64,000 nucleotides of DNA from the NCBI GenBank assembly GCA_021234155.1, contig JAJEKV010000050.1:6659199-6723198 (forward strand), given 5' to 3'. Of the stretch, positions 53,701 through 63,788 are shown in pieces. This DNA is from Isoetes taiwanensis (lineage: Eukaryota; Streptophyta; Lycopodiopsida; Isoetales; Isoetaceae). Position 1 is the first letter of the stretch. The number at the start of each line of letters is the position of its first letter. The notes below the pieces were generated by a model. That model was not told the DNA's origin. It saw only the letters and a program-made list of their open reading frames with translations, and made no database searches. A program made the position numbers and the translations under genes.

Positions 53701-54200
53701 CTCCTGCCTCATCGGGGCTGGGGAGATGAAACCCAGTAGTAGCCCCTTTGGCTACGCACCCGGCAGGCTACGGTCCGGTTCCTAGACTCTTGAACCTACT
53801 CTGCAAAGTGTACACTGAGAGGGGCGGATGGAGCGGACTACTCAACAGCCATGTTCCTATGCCAGCCCAATCCATTCTCATGAATTCTGTCTGCAATGAC
53901 TCCTGGACACCCAAGCCCTCAGTCCATAATCTGGAGTCTGAGCCTTCGGTAGATCTCCCATGTGATGATGATATTGTTGACATGTATGCTATGGTACAGT
54001 CACCCTTCGAGGTGACTCTGTTTGCATTTGATGTCATGTGCTTACGTTTATTCACGCTTTCGCAGCTAGGACGGTCCCGAGGGAAGACCGGACAAATGAT
54101 CTATCCATTCTTCCTCATCAATCCATTGCTAAAGGTGTCAAGTGGATGGCCTCTGTTAGCCTGGCTGCCAGGGGGATGAACTCCGCCTTCCAATACGATG
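53701..54200 (+). other. GC-richer segment with one open plus-strand frame, copy B; unassigned
   Basis: A plus-strand frame is open for about 143 codons (53,748-54,179), but it matches no family I recognise and is broken in copy A. It may be transposon-derived. It abuts the 3' end of the minus-strand remnant. Confidence 0.25.
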
Positions 54201-54227
54201 GGGACATCGTAAAAGAAGTAGGGGACG

Positions 54228-56110
54228 TCACAACACATTATCACCTCTATTAGGGTACTCAATTCTCCCCCTTCTTCTGTTATTCCTTCCACCACCTCTA
54301 TAAGCACCTCTATTATCACTTCCGCCTCTTCCCCTATTCCTTCTGTTAGGTGCACCCGGGGCTTCCTCTGCTTCTCTTGGTCTCTTCAACATAGGAGTAT
54401 TATAATTTGAGAATTTAGGCAGTTTTATTAGCCTTTCAATATACCTTAGCCCATTTTCATTATGGTCTCCAAATAATTTAGCCTCAGGATTATTCACATA
54501 TTCAAGGAGTCCTTCCATCATATATTTCCGAATAAAATGGAAAATCAGACATTTTTGAATCAAGGCCCCAATACAAGATTGGAAGTCCAAATTATGAGTT
54601 GACTCCATCTAGAAATAATAGAATTTCCCTTGAAAAATAATTCCAAGTGGTTCATCATGAACCATAATATTTGGTCCACCCATAACACCCCTTTAGAAGA
54701 ACATGAATTATGGGGATGTGGACACCGACAATATGGCATTTTCCAATTTGGCCATTTAGTTTCGTAATCATTACCTGTGCCTTGCTACCTGTAGGCAAAT
54801 CTTTTTTAACCAAAGCAACCATTGGTTCCACTGCACATTTGTAAGGATCAAATAAGCCCAAGGAAAATTTCTATATATTTGTTTCTCTCTCACAAATAAT
54901 AGTACCCATCCGAGCAAAGTTGGCATATTTGTCCATCCATGTGGCATATGAGGATTTATCGGCCTCTATTCCCCCTAGATAACAGTATGCCTCAATAGGT
55001 ATTGGGGCAAGCAAGTTAAAGGAATAGTGATCTTTCTATGTTTCTAATTACTCTTCAGCATATTCCTTGGAAATTGCATGAACCTCAGCATCCAGAGTAA
55101 TCCCCTTTAATTTAGGGTTCGAACCGTCACGTGCAATATTTGAGGTTCTCTCATCACATTTGAGCATAGGATAAACTTCTCCATTAGCGAGTTTAAGATC
55201 TTTGAATTGTTCCAAGACCAGCTTACACATTTCTATTTTACACAAATAAGATCGTCAAATGTGCATTTGGAAGTAGTAGACCTGTGCTCAAAGCATTTTT
55301 GAGTACTTGCTCGCAAACGGCTTGAGTACATTTTATCAAAAAGTCTAAGTTGCAACATCTGCAAAAATGCAAGCTTGAGATAACAACTCCTGGGTATGTT
55401 TATTCTTGCGGCTTAATTCCTATGGTTTGCATTTGGGGGATTATTCCTGCGACTTAATTCCTACGCTTTGCACTTGGGGGATGGTGTATGGCATGTCCAA
55501 GACTGGAAACTAGCTCATGAATGGAGACAAGACTAAAGACATAGAGTTTTTTGGACAATTTTTAGAACCCCTGGTAAAAATGGTGTAAAGTCCGAATGGT
55601 AGGAAGTGAGGACATTGGACACTGAGATTGTGTGAAGTGATGCAAACGGTGCAAAAACATGGTACCAGAGATGCTTAATGTTAAATGTTAAGGCCTATAT
55701 TCTATGGAACTGGCCTAGATTCTCACTCCTTAGACTTTGCCAAAATTCTTTACATTTCTCATCAATTTCCTTAAGAGGAGTTGGTTTCCTCTCATGCTTT
55801 TGAATATAGCAAAATGATGAAACATGTAGCTCATATAATCAAGTGGCTTGAGAAAATAAACTGCATGAAGAACGGCACGCTCACTTATTCTAGATGTGAA
55901 ATCGACGTGAATTCATATAAAATGTGCCGAAGAAATATCTTAATTCCATTCTATCTTCTTGAGCAATAATGATTGGAACGCAATGTAGTTTCCTATTTCA
56001 GATAGCTCATAAAAATGACTATCTGCCCAAGACGTTGCAGAGGTACAAGTTTCCATAAAAAGAACACAAATTTCATCAGTTACGTTTGCGACCTGCCAAA
56101 GCAATAAATG
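54228..56110 (-). pseudogene. Unrecognised minus-strand protein remnant with RG-rich C-terminus, copy B
   Basis: Read on the minus strand from about 56,110 downward, a series of protein-like segments follows in different frames: about 56,100-55,750, 55,245-55,048, about 54,990-54,880, 54,861-54,655 and 54,608-54,228. The middle pieces look like a globular protein (for example ADKSSYATWMDKYANFARMG near 54,930). The last piece ends in an arginine/glycine-rich tail with RGRGG, RGGGR and NRRRGR, typical of nucleic-acid binding. Frames are broken by stops and indels. I do not recognise the family. A gag-like transposon protein or an endogenous RNA-virus nucleocapsid/coat-like sequence are possibilities, not established. 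Confidence 0.45.
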
Positions 56111-56557
56111 CTAAAGTAAGTACTTTTACATAAAATAGCAATATATCTGGTTGCAGATGTAAGTTACAGCTCTTCTGTAATCAAATTGGCAACTCTTCTG
56201 GAGTTGAACCAACATAATCAATTTTTCTGAAGTTGAACTAGCAAAACATCAGAGGGCAAGCAGTTGAATTTGGATTTGCTCCAGCAGCAGTAACACAATT
56301 GATTGCGTGTAGCCAGCAAAGGTTAAGGAAATTCAAGAGGTTTGACTGACAACTGGCTTTCATGTCTAGATAGAGAAGAAAGTGATCTGGTTTTTTGTCT
56401 GGGTTCCCGGGTATGCACCTATACAAAAGGGGATATGCCATGTGCATGCAGAGGGTGAACAAAAACACCCCCATATACGACATTTGACCCCTTCTATATA
56501 AAATTTACCCCAAATAAAAAACCCCCTTAATTCCATCGTATACTTGTGTAAACAGAT

Positions 56558-56587
56558 CCCCCACCCCCCCCCCAACCCCTCCCCCAC
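56558..56587 (-). other. C-rich tract; strong G-quadruplex potential on the minus strand, copy B
   Basis: The plus strand reads runs of 5, 10, 4 and 5 C separated by one to two bases. The minus strand therefore has four long G-runs with very short loops. Copy A has a weaker form at 23,811-23,842. The run lengths may be affected by homopolymer error. Confidence 0.65.
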
Positions 56588-57049
56588 CTTTCGGGCATAT
56601 TGTATGGCACCATGTACTGAATCCCCCTTGTCTGGGTTCAAATTCGAACTCAAAAGTCTTGTTTCTAGAAAATTAGAGCCAGCAAATTTGGATTCAGAGA
56701 TGCCCAATCTAGGAAAACACGTCATGCAAGCTTGGAGCCATGCCCGTTGGCCATGCTTTCGCACTGCTAGGTTTCTATCCCTAACTTTTTTTCCAGCGTG
56801 GTACATTGAGCAGCTAAAGAAGAACACATGTATTGTCGACAATATTTTCTAATTCTGAACGTAATTTTCTTTGGAATTTTTCAGCCTGAAAACTTTTTTT
56901 TTTTTGGATTTTTATTTTGGTGTAAAAAGTCCCTTTTTTCCCTAGTAATCATATATGTTTTAATTTATAACTTATATCTATCTAATCTATATAATATATA
57001 TAACATATATATGTTCTTATGTTTGTCGTGCTTATCCGACAGTTGATCC

Positions 57050-57400
57050 GAGATCCTACAATTCACGTGGCTTTGGGACGTGTCCTACGGCCCAGATGGC
57101 TTGGGAGTTTTTATATAGACTCTATATAAACGATCCTACGGTCCAGGTTGATTTGATCCTGATCGTCGGTCCAGGATCCAGTGCACATGGCTTTGGGAAT
57201 TATATGTAATAGATTCTACGGTCCAGGTTATTCTTGATTCTGATCTCGATCCAGGATCCTACGGCTCATGTGCATACGGTCCACATGGCTTTGGGAATTA
57301 TATGTAATAGATTCTACGGCTCATGTTGCTTTCATATGGTGAGATCTCAATCCTTAATCGGGTCTAAGATCCTACGGCTCATGTTGAATGCTCGTCCCTT
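57050..57400. repeat. Degenerate ~100-bp tandem repeats, copy B
   Basis: Units combine GATCCTACGG, CCACATGGCTTTGGGAATTA, TGTAATAGATTCTACGG and a GATCCTGATC-type block. At least three partial units are visible. Function unknown. Confidence 0.65.
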
Positions 57401-57419
57401 AAGGAGAGGCTTTTAAAAT

Positions 57420-57492
57420 TTTTATGTTGTGTGAGAGATTCAAACCCTGGTCATTAATCTCCCAGCCCTACATTCTAACCACTAAACCAAGC
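57420..57492 (-). repeat. tRNA-like (SINE-type) segment, copy B
   Basis: On the minus strand a box A-like TTTAGTGGTTAGAATG is followed about 25 bases later by a box B-like GGGTTTGAATCTC. This is the internal promoter layout of tRNA-derived SINEs or a degenerate tRNA. There is no complete cloverleaf. The copy A version at about 24,705-24,770 is more degenerate. Confidence 0.45.
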
Positions 57493-57570
57493 ATTAACTC
57501 ATTAAATAATATATGTTTCAAATATACTTAAGGGTAATGTCTTAATTAAGATAAAATAAGAGTATAACAT

Positions 57571-57880
57571 TCTAGATAGTTCAAGAAAGTTCTAGAATGT
57601 TCTGGAGACTCTAGAAAGTTCTAAAATCTTCTAGAATGTTCTAGAAAGTTCCAGAATTTTAAAAAGTTTTGGAATATAAGAGAATCTAAGGGGAATCTAA
57701 GAGAATCCTTCCAGAAAGTCCCAAATTGTTCTAATAAGTTCTAGAATGTAGGGGAATCTTTGGGAATGTAAGGGAATAGGGAAATACTTCCAAAAAGGTC
57801 TAGGATGTTGGTTGAAAGTTTCAGAATGTTCCAGAAAGTTCTAGAATGTAAAAAGTTCTAGAATGTAAAGGAATCCAGGA
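57571..57880. repeat. Phased TTC/GAA array resembling heat-shock elements, copy B
   Basis: From 57,580 to 57,657 TTC and GAA triplets alternate with two-base spacers for about 15 consecutive 5-base steps, with a few substitutions. This is the TTCnnGAAnnTTC layout of heat-shock elements. A second block lies at 57,817-57,873. It sits about 3.3-3.6 kb upstream of the VPS55 start codon. Copy A keeps a shorter, eroded version (24,855-24,930). It may be a coincidental palindromic satellite rather than a regulatory site. Confidence 0.6.
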
Positions 57881-58330
57881 GAATATAAGGGAATCTAAGG
57901 AAATCTCATAAATAGTAAGAGAATCTAGGAAAATATTTACAAGTCTAAGGGAATCCCTTAAAATCTAGGGAACCTAAGGGAATCTTCATAATATCTAAGG
58001 GAATCTAAGAAAATCTTAGAGTATCTAGAGGAATTTTTATAGAATCTCTTTGAATCTCATATAATGTAAGGTAACCTAGGGCAATCTCATAAAATCTAAA
58101 GGGATCTAAGGCGATCTTCATAGAATCTTGGAGAATCTAAGGAAATCTAATGGAATCTAGATAAAATCTTCATAAAATGCAAGGAACCTTATAAAATCTA
58201 AGGGAATCTAATGGAATCTTATAAAATTTAGAGGAATCTTCACGAAACCTCTAAGAGAACCTTGGTAGAATCTTAGAAAATCTATAAATTTAGAGTATTC
58301 TCAAGAGATTCTTATAGAATGTAGGGCACG
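57680..58330. repeat. Short-period GAATCTAAG-type array, copy B
   Basis: About 650 bases dominated by degenerate 9- to 12-base units such as GAATCTAAGG, GAATCTTAGA and AATCTTCATA. No coding potential. It is collinear with 24,930-25,560 in copy A. Confidence 0.7.
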
Positions 58331-58429
58331 ACATGAATTTGCACCATAGGAACATGCTAAAATTAGAACAATACGATGAAGGACGTAGTAAATTTCTTGT
58401 ATATATATTCATATATATAGGCCCGCCTG

Positions 58430-58755
58430 AAATGAATCATGGCCATTGGGCTATCAACGATAGTCCTCAATCCAACGACTGAGATGAATCGTGGCCATTG
58501 AGATATCAACGATCAGAGACATCTAGATAGGTAAACCATGATCATTAAGTTATCAACAATAGTCATGAATCCAACGGCTGAGATTTAATGAGCTAAAAAC
58601 ATCTAGATAGGCTAATCTGAACTGTTCGGATCACCTGTTCAGATCACTTGATCATCCACAAGCTTCTAACGACTGAGATTTAACGAGCCAAAAATATCTA
58701 GATAGGCTGATTTAAACTGTCCGGATCACTTGATCATCCACAAGCTTCTAGGACG
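58430..58755. repeat. Degenerate ~85-95-bp tandem repeats, copy B
   Basis: Two clear units begin AACGGCTGAGATTTAATGAG (about 58,573) and AACGACTGAGATTTAACGAG (about 58,669). Each carries ATCTAGATAGGCT and ends GATCATCCACAAGCTTCT. Partial units precede them. Confidence 0.7.
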
Positions 58756-58800
58756 TCCTATTCTAATTTTTAGATCATTTCATCCCCGTCTTAAAAAAAT

Positions 58801-58865
58801 TCCTACGAAAGCGGGAATTGAACCCCTCAAAACCCCCATGCCAACCATTAAAGGGCAGGCATCAA
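58801..58865 (-). repeat. Second tRNA-like segment, copy B
   Basis: On the minus strand a box B-like GGGTTCAATTCCC (58,813-58,825) lies about 20-30 bases after TTTAATGGTTGGCATG, which resembles box A. No full cloverleaf is evident; probably a SINE head or tRNA relic. Confidence 0.35.
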
Positions 58866-60400
58866 TTATATTTTATATTATTTTTTTAACTCCCAAAGTT
58901 CTAAAATGTTCTATATAGTTCGAGAGTTCTAGAATGTTCTAAAAACTTCCCAATAGTTGTAAAATATTTTTTGACTAGTCAAATAGATTAGATAAGCACC
59001 GCAACCTACAATAGAGAGTATCTAAAAATAGTAAGTTCATAGTATTTTTTTACTAAATCTTGCAGAGTGTCATAATGGTAAGCTATTGGGCATTGATTGA
59101 TCAATTAGCATGAATAGGCACTTCAGCCTAAAATAAAAGTTGCTAAAAATGGTAATTTTCAAAGAAGTAACTAAAAATAGTAAGTTTCTGCTAGATGATT
59201 TAGAATGTTGTGGGGGTGAGTTGATGAGATTTGACTGGCCAACTAGTATGAACGAACACCTCAACCTAAAATAGAATGAGATTCTAGGGCGATTTAGGGT
59301 CAAGAACGGCAGGGGTTCAGAAATCCGGCAGCCATAGCCATATCAGAGCTTCTTCATTACCGATTGTACATGTGCTTCCATTTGTGTAGACCTGTTTTCA
59401 TTTTTCACTATCGATTGTGCTCTTGCCGCAGGTAACTTGCTGCAACAGGTCATCCTAGCATGCCCGAGCGACTTTTCATTCAAAGATAGAATGGTTGCCA
59501 CATGGCGATCCATATTGGATGATAAATAAGAATGAAGAGCAACTTCCCTTGACATCTGTAAAAGCTAAACTCTCAAATTTCATTATGTTGTATCAAAATA
59601 GGAGGTTTAAAGTGGGCTGTTGTAGGGCATTCTAGCTAGGTTTTCAAGACTATGTAAACAACCTTGTGAAACATGGTGGCAAATTTTCATTCTAACGAAA
59701 TTTTAGCCACCTTGAAATTATAGGGTAAATCGCCTTGATTTTTCAAGGCGAAATTTCAAGGTGATTTCCTGTTCATTTCACGGTCTAAAACTTCTAGTTT
59801 AAAACAAAGCCAAAACTTGCAACAAAGTCGAAACAGATCAATTACAGAAGTTTCTGTGATAATATGACTTTCAAAACAGAGTTTCTGACTTTCAAAACAG
59901 AGTTTTCAGTGATCATATAAGCTTTAAAATATCAGGCAGTGTCAAACAGAGCATCTGCATGCATGCAGCTCGCCACTAATATTGAAGGCATTGCCCGCCT
60001 AAATTGACTGTAATAGCAGCTCATCTACCATTTGCACTTCCTTTCTTGATTAACCAGCAAGATCTGCAAGAAAAAGATAGTTAGGAAGGAATAATCATCA
60101 AAACATCACACAAAATAAAAACCTGCTTATCTAAATGCCACTGCACAACAACTAAGTTGCTTCAGATTCGCCAAAACGGTCCAAGGTCCTCCAAAACTCT
60201 TAAAAAACTCGCCAAGAACCTGAACTCCGGCAAAAGCTCTTCAAATACTCAAAAAACTCTCCAGAAATCATGGCGATGGCAGGCGCTCACATTTTGCCAG
60301 CAAGATCTAGCATCCTACGGCCCTAATCTACAGAAAAATAGCAAGAACCGAGATCCTCTGGGCAAGAAAGGGGAAAAATTTCAAGCTGGCTAAAATTTCG
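58866..60400. other. AT-rich intergenic sequence upstream of VPS55, copy B
   Basis: Contains a few more TTCTAGAATGTTC-type motifs near 58,905-58,945 and repeated TAAAAATAGTAAGTT segments at about 59,020 and 59,175. No gene recognised. Confidence 0.35.
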
Positions 60401-60406
60401 TCGGCG

Positions 60407-60604
60407 AATTTGGGTGAGCTGAAAATTTAATGCTGAAATTTTCAGGTGACGTGACGGGCGGGGGTTAGCGGCGGCGAAAATTTCGCCTGAAATTTTCAGC
60501 TGACGTGGCGGGGACCCGCGGCGAGCCCACTCGCGGCTGGCGCCGCTCGGGCCCCGCCATGTCAGCTGAAAATTTCAGGGCGAAATTTTCAGCTCACCCA
60601 AATT
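60407..60604. repeat. GC-rich foldback/MITE-like element upstream of VPS55, copy B
   Basis: The left end AATTTGGGTGAGCTGAAAAT (60,407 on) is the inverted complement of the right end ATTTTCAGCTCACCCAAATT (to 60,604). Internal arms repeat the theme, with TTTCAGCTGACGTGGCGGGG near 60,495 opposed by CCCCGCCATGTCAGCTGAAA near 60,552. The centre is strongly GC-rich. The structure fits a non-autonomous foldback or MITE. Target-site duplications are not clear. Confidence 0.75.
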
Positions 60605-61181
60605 ACGCCCTTCCATATGTATTGCTTGTACCGAGATATAAACACGCAAACAAATGATTCCTTAGCTGGTAATCTACCAAAACAAGATTCTATTCTAAAG
60701 GCTACAGGGTGGGCTCTTTCTTTCTCTGCCCCCACCATGCTACTTATTTGAAGATCTGTTCATGTCTCCCTGTTAACGATTGACTTCTGTGCACCCCTCT
60801 TGCGCAGATCTTCGAGGTCCAATCTATCCTTGGCAAGAAAACAGGCAAGTGCATCTTTTTAGCTAATGTATTAGAATGAATTAGTCTTTGTCATCGATAG
60901 ATGAGATCATACCCTTGAGCTCAACAAACATTCTTTAACCTATCAGAAGCTTAAGGAATATCATCGTGGATGCTTAGCCATGGCAATGACAATTCAAGGT
61001 TTTGTCTTTCTGGCCGTGAATTAGGGTTTTGATTTTACCCACAATCAATTTGGATCCTAATGTTGTTTCTGTATGCTTTTGGTGTCGGTTGGGCGGTGTA
61101 AACTTTTGGGGCATGATTATCGAGAGCAGTGTGAGTCCAGTGCATTTCCGAGCTGAGAATGCATAATTGAGTGGGGAAGGT
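60605..61181 (+). promoter_or_regulatory. Presumed promoter and 5' leader of VPS55, copy B
   Basis: This sequence is better conserved with copy A (27,700-28,225) than the intergenic region further upstream. A segment ending GGCAAGAAAACAG followed by GCAAGTG (about 60,830-60,852) resembles a 5'-UTR exon end with a GC donor, so a leader intron is possible but not proven. Confidence 0.35.
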
Positions 61182-62751
61182 ATGGATGACTGGGCAACTT
61201 ATGTTCGTGCGTGCTTGGGACCATGCAGGCTTGCTGGACTGGCGTTCATGTTTTCCGTTGGGATCCTTATGCAAATTTTGGTAAGTTTTTCCTTGACAAA
61301 CCAGACACAAGTAAAACACTCGTTCAAAGAACAAACGAACTTTTATAGAGATTGTCAATTGTGGCTGTCTAAGTTTCTTGATTTTACTTGTCCCGTATGT
61401 TAAACTTGTAAATCATAACATGAAATCATCAGACCTTTTGTCTTTCCTTATGCTATTATGTTACAACTTATAAAATGCACAAAATGGGTAAAGCAAGCAA
61501 TGACCAATGATTAAAGATTTGCTGCTCAGAAAATTATGAAACTTCCTTTTCCTTTCTGTAGAGGAAGCATGGAATGAGACTAAAGATTTTCTGCTCAAAG
61601 AATCACAGAACTTCCTTTCTGGGAGAGTGTTACATTGTATTATGAAGTGCAGCTAATGACAGTTGTAGAAGTTCGACTATAGTCTTAGTATCTCAAAGCG
61701 TTTTGTGTAATGTCTAGGTGTAACGTATTTGTGGGCCTTCCAAGAAACTTTGGTTTTCATAATATATATTATTCATTGTTTCTGCAGGCTTGTGCTTTGT
61801 ACAATAACTGGTGGCCAATGTTAACAGGTATGTTCACTTGCTTTGTTCCAGTGTTAAACAAGTATTGTTCGAAATCAGTTCGTGTATCATTTATTTTCCA
61901 ATTGGGTGTCACATTTGTTTATTGGTTTTTCATTACCAAATTGTCTAAAATGTCCATGCAGCTATTATGTATGTGATGGTGCCAATGCCATGTCTGTTTT
62001 TTAGTGATGGAACTTCCGATTTTATATCCGGCAATGGTGGAAGGTTAGCTGTTTATATTTGTGATTCTTGATGACGAGTTTTAATATTATAGCCTGTGAG
62101 GACCTTATGAGACTGTCATTCTGCACGTAGTTTATGTGGAATTAATTTTGCATGCTTCATTTCTTGTTGGTCTCTCGCTTCCGATTTTCTAGAGCAGATT
62201 AACATAATTAATTAAGATTCAAACAATTATCACCATGTGAAACAATTTGATAGAAATAATGAGTCACAAGTTTCATTTTTCGATGGGTTGAAATTACTTT
62301 TTTTGCTTGTGTAATGTCATATGCCTTGCCTTTTAAGTGAGTTGAGTTTGGGACCTGTATTGACCTTTCTTCCAATCATTACAAGGCTTTTTGCACATAG
62401 GGTACTAGAATCAAATGCTGGGAACTATGTAACTTGCCTTCAGGCAGAGTTGCATCGTAAGATTAACAGACACCTTCTTGTTTAAACAGATACCTTCTTG
62501 TTTAATATCTTAGGGAATGAACAGAACAGAGCTGGCTGTTGGTTTAATAGGTGATCTTATTTTGCAGCTGGGCAGACGGAGCCAAATTCTTAACTGGGTT
62601 TTCAACAGTTGGGAGCATTGCCATTCCAGCTATTTTACGGCATGCACATTTGATTCAACTTGGAGCCATGCTTATAGCACATGCCTCTTTTATTGTTTTG
62701 GCAGCCACAGTACTACTCTATCAGCGTGTGTCAAACGATAGTGATTGGTGA
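61182..62751 (+). CDS. VPS55: VPS55 family endosomal sorting membrane protein, intact, 4 exons
   Basis: Exons 61182-61280, 61788-61827, 61962-62043 and 62568-62751 join with GT-AG introns into 134 codons plus stop, close to the family length of about 140. VPS55 proteins (related to animal LEPROT/OB-RGRP) are four-helix membrane proteins that act with VPS68 in late-endosome-to-vacuole traffic. The hallmark ACALYNNWWPM spans exons 1-2, followed by MYVMVPMPCLFFSDG and then SWADGAKFLTGFSTVGSIAI in exon 4. Likely membrane segments are residues about 15-33, 40-60, 83-104 and 107-127. The first 33 residues are more divergent than the rest: the usual SGGIVLQIL stretch reads FSVGILMQIL here. The ATG at 61,182 is the only candidate giving an in-frame N-terminus of normal length. 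Confidence 0.92.
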
Positions 62752-63045
62752 ACATTTTAATATGTAGGGACAGCTATGTGATACAGTTTGCTGTTTGCTT
62801 AGGAAGAATCCATGATTTGCAAAATCTGCAAGGAATGTGTCAATTAAAAAGATAAAATGTATTAACAATATTTGTTTGGGATATAGCATATTAACATTTT
62901 AAAGTGCACCTTCATTGTTGCACAGCATGAAATCTTTTTCCCCTCAGGAAAACTAGTAGTTGGATTAAATTTTGGTTACTTATAAAGCATGATGTAGTCA
63001 CATCCGTTCACAAGATGGTTGGCGAATTTGTATAAGAGAAAGACT

Positions 63046-63127
63046 CCTTGGGCTATTTTTTATGCCTGGAAAGGTGGTCGGACGTGCGGAGCAAGGCCAC
63101 CTCGACAGGCCATAAAATAGCCCAAGG
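63046..63127. repeat. Hairpin/MITE-like inverted repeat 3' of VPS55, copy B
   Basis: The left arm CCTTGGGCTATTTTTTATGC (63,046 on) pairs with GCCATAAAATAGCCCAAGG (to 63,127). Inner segments AGGTGG and CCACCT extend the stem, leaving a loop of about 20 bases. It is about 300 bases past the VPS55 stop. Confidence 0.7.
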
Positions 63128-63424
63128 GGCCTTTGGCCTAACGTAAAGTTGGGTATTTTGAATTCTGCCAATTTATCCAATCGTATAGCGACACGTTAGC
63201 GCCACGTGTCCAACATTCTTTTGCGGAATTGTCGACTTAGTTGCATTCTTAATTACTACTTGCATTCTACTTTTCTACTTCAATCATTTTTTTCTACTTA
63301 CATTTTTTATTTTTTATTTGCTAGTAACATTGTTAGTAACATTCTAAATGCAATCAAAACAGATTTCCTGGAAAAACATTTACAAAATCGAGCTATTTTA
63401 CAGGTTTACATTCATAGAAAGATC

Positions 63425-63472
63425 CAATGCAAGATTTGGAAGTAAGGAATGCAAGATTTGGAAGTAAGGAAA
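63425..63472. repeat. Two copies of a 22-base unit, copy B
   Basis: ATGCAAGATTTGGAAGTAAG occurs twice in succession. The same pair is at about 30,376-30,422 in copy A, which makes it a useful anchor for aligning the ends of the units. Confidence 0.8.
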
Positions 63473-63788
63473 CTCCTGTATAGATTAAAAAACATTCAAA
63501 AGACTAATTACTCAGTTCATTGCCATGTCAACTCCAGAATACATTCACAAACAAGTAAATCCCTTTCCACAAAACAAACCAACTAGAACTTCCAGATGAC
63601 GAAGTCTCAATAGATATGGACTAAACAGCACCAAAATAACTTCACAGATAGGTATTTCGAACCTCCAGACATAAGATTTACCAAAAACACTAATAGATTC
63701 ACAATCTTTCGCAGGTATTTCGCCAATGCTTAAGAAATGAGCCGGTCGTGCACGAAACCTCGAAAAAATCATCCTAATCATTCCGGAT

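Noticed and set aside
53748-54179. 143-codon plus-strand frame as a gene
   Set aside because: No recognised domain, no intact counterpart in copy A, and it lies in a transposon-like GC-richer region. Kept only as an unassigned segment.
56366-56842. 158-codon minus-strand frame
   Set aside because: It runs through the poly-C tract and low-complexity sequence and is not conserved in copy A.
57420-57492. Functional tRNA gene
   Set aside because: Box A and box B-like sequences are present but no complete cloverleaf or acceptor stem pairing could be read.
57571-58330. CRISPR-like array
   Set aside because: Units are short, drifting and without spacers, in a plant nuclear context. It is a degenerate satellite.
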